Assembly: GCA_030642335.1 (NCBI GenBank)
Contig: DAOWNX010000060.1
Coordinates: 1-5,966, forward strand
Direction of reading: 5' to 3'
Origin: Caldisericota bacterium
GTDB taxonomy: Bacteria; Caldisericota; Caldisericia; Caldisericales; Caldisericaceae
DNA length: 5,966 bases
The notes beneath the pieces are model-generated. The model had not been told where the DNA came from, made no database searches, and saw nothing but the letters and a program-made list of their open reading frames with translations. The position numbers were made by a program, and so were the translations under genes. This document shows, one piece after another, positions 5,766 through 5,966 of this stretch; the stretch's first letter is position 1; every line of letters begins with the position of its first letter.

Positions 5766-5966
5766 TACAATTGATAGCGCACTACAATATCTTGACGAGT
5801 TTAAACAGGATATAAGAATTCTTGCAGGAGGTACCGATCTTGTTGTAAGATTAAAACAGGATATGGTAAAAGAGAATAATATTTTAGATATTAGCAGGAT
5901 CAAAGAATTAAACGGTATCTTTAGAGAAAATGGAACAATTCATGTTTTACCTTTGACTACCCACAC
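5734..5966 (+). CDS. FAD-binding medium subunit of the molybdenum hydroxylase, N-terminal part
   Basis: ATG at 5734 opens a frame that stays open for 77 codons to the window end, so the gene is cut. The start resembles CoxM-type proteins: an aromatic near residue 7 (Tyr7), an xxSALQYL helix, then LAGGTDLVVRLK (about 30-41), the conserved FAD pyrophosphate-binding loop, and LDISRIKELNGI, the next family block. This subunit takes electrons from the [2Fe-2S] subunit and passes them to NAD+ or another acceptor. It overlaps xdhC by 32 nt, longer than the other junctions, but family alignment begins right at this Met and CGGAG at 5719-5723 gives a ribosome site 10 nt away. The full protein would be about 280-300 residues. 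The large molybdenum subunit probably follows. Confidence 0.9.
   Translation, partial: MTKALNYLRADTIDSALQYLDEFKQDIRILAGGTDLVVRLKQDMVKENNILDISRIKELNGIFRENGTIHVLPLTTH

Overview
The window is AT-rich bacterial DNA, all genes on the plus strand. It starts in the last 63 codons of rsmI (16S rRNA 2'-O-methyltransferase). A 191-base intergenic stretch with a strong sigma-70-type promoter follows, then six or more tightly packed genes up to the right edge. Low GC, many AGA/AGG and ATA codons, good Shine-Dalgarno sites, TTG and GTG starts, and iron-sulfur/molybdenum chemistry suggest a strict anaerobe, of clostridial type or another low-GC deep-branching anaerobic lineage. The sequence alone does not settle the phylum.

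Layout: promoter 320-347; PreT/GltD-like FAD, NAD(P) and Fe-S reductase (384-1652); PreA-like FMN protein with two ferredoxin clusters (1645-2886); [2Fe-2S] small subunit of a xanthine dehydrogenase/CO dehydrogenase-type molybdenum hydroxylase (2888-3364); MocA-like nucleotidyltransferase for molybdenum cofactor (3354-3959); MoeA/MogA-like molybdopterin-binding protein (3947-4939); XdhC/CoxI-type cofactor chaperone (best start 4923, end 5765); and the FAD-binding medium subunit of the hydroxylase, cut by the window end (5734 onward). Each junction after the promoter is an overlap of 8 to 32 nt or a 1-nt gap, so this looks like one translationally coupled operon. The large molybdopterin subunit is not in the window and is expected just downstream.

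The set reads as a molybdenum hydroxylase with its own cofactor maturation kit, headed by a split, two-gene version of dihydropyrimidine dehydrogenase. A molybdenum enzyme that hydroxylates an N-heterocycle, paired with a flavin/Fe-S enzyme that could reduce the ring, fits anaerobic breakdown of a purine, pyrimidine or similar heterocycle. The PreA-like protein keeps the catalytic cysteine and most ligand-contact residues of dihydropyrimidine dehydrogenase but has Ser in place of a key substrate-binding Asn, and Asp in place of Glu. Its substrate may therefore not be uracil or thymine. That pairing and those substitutions are the points most worth checking.
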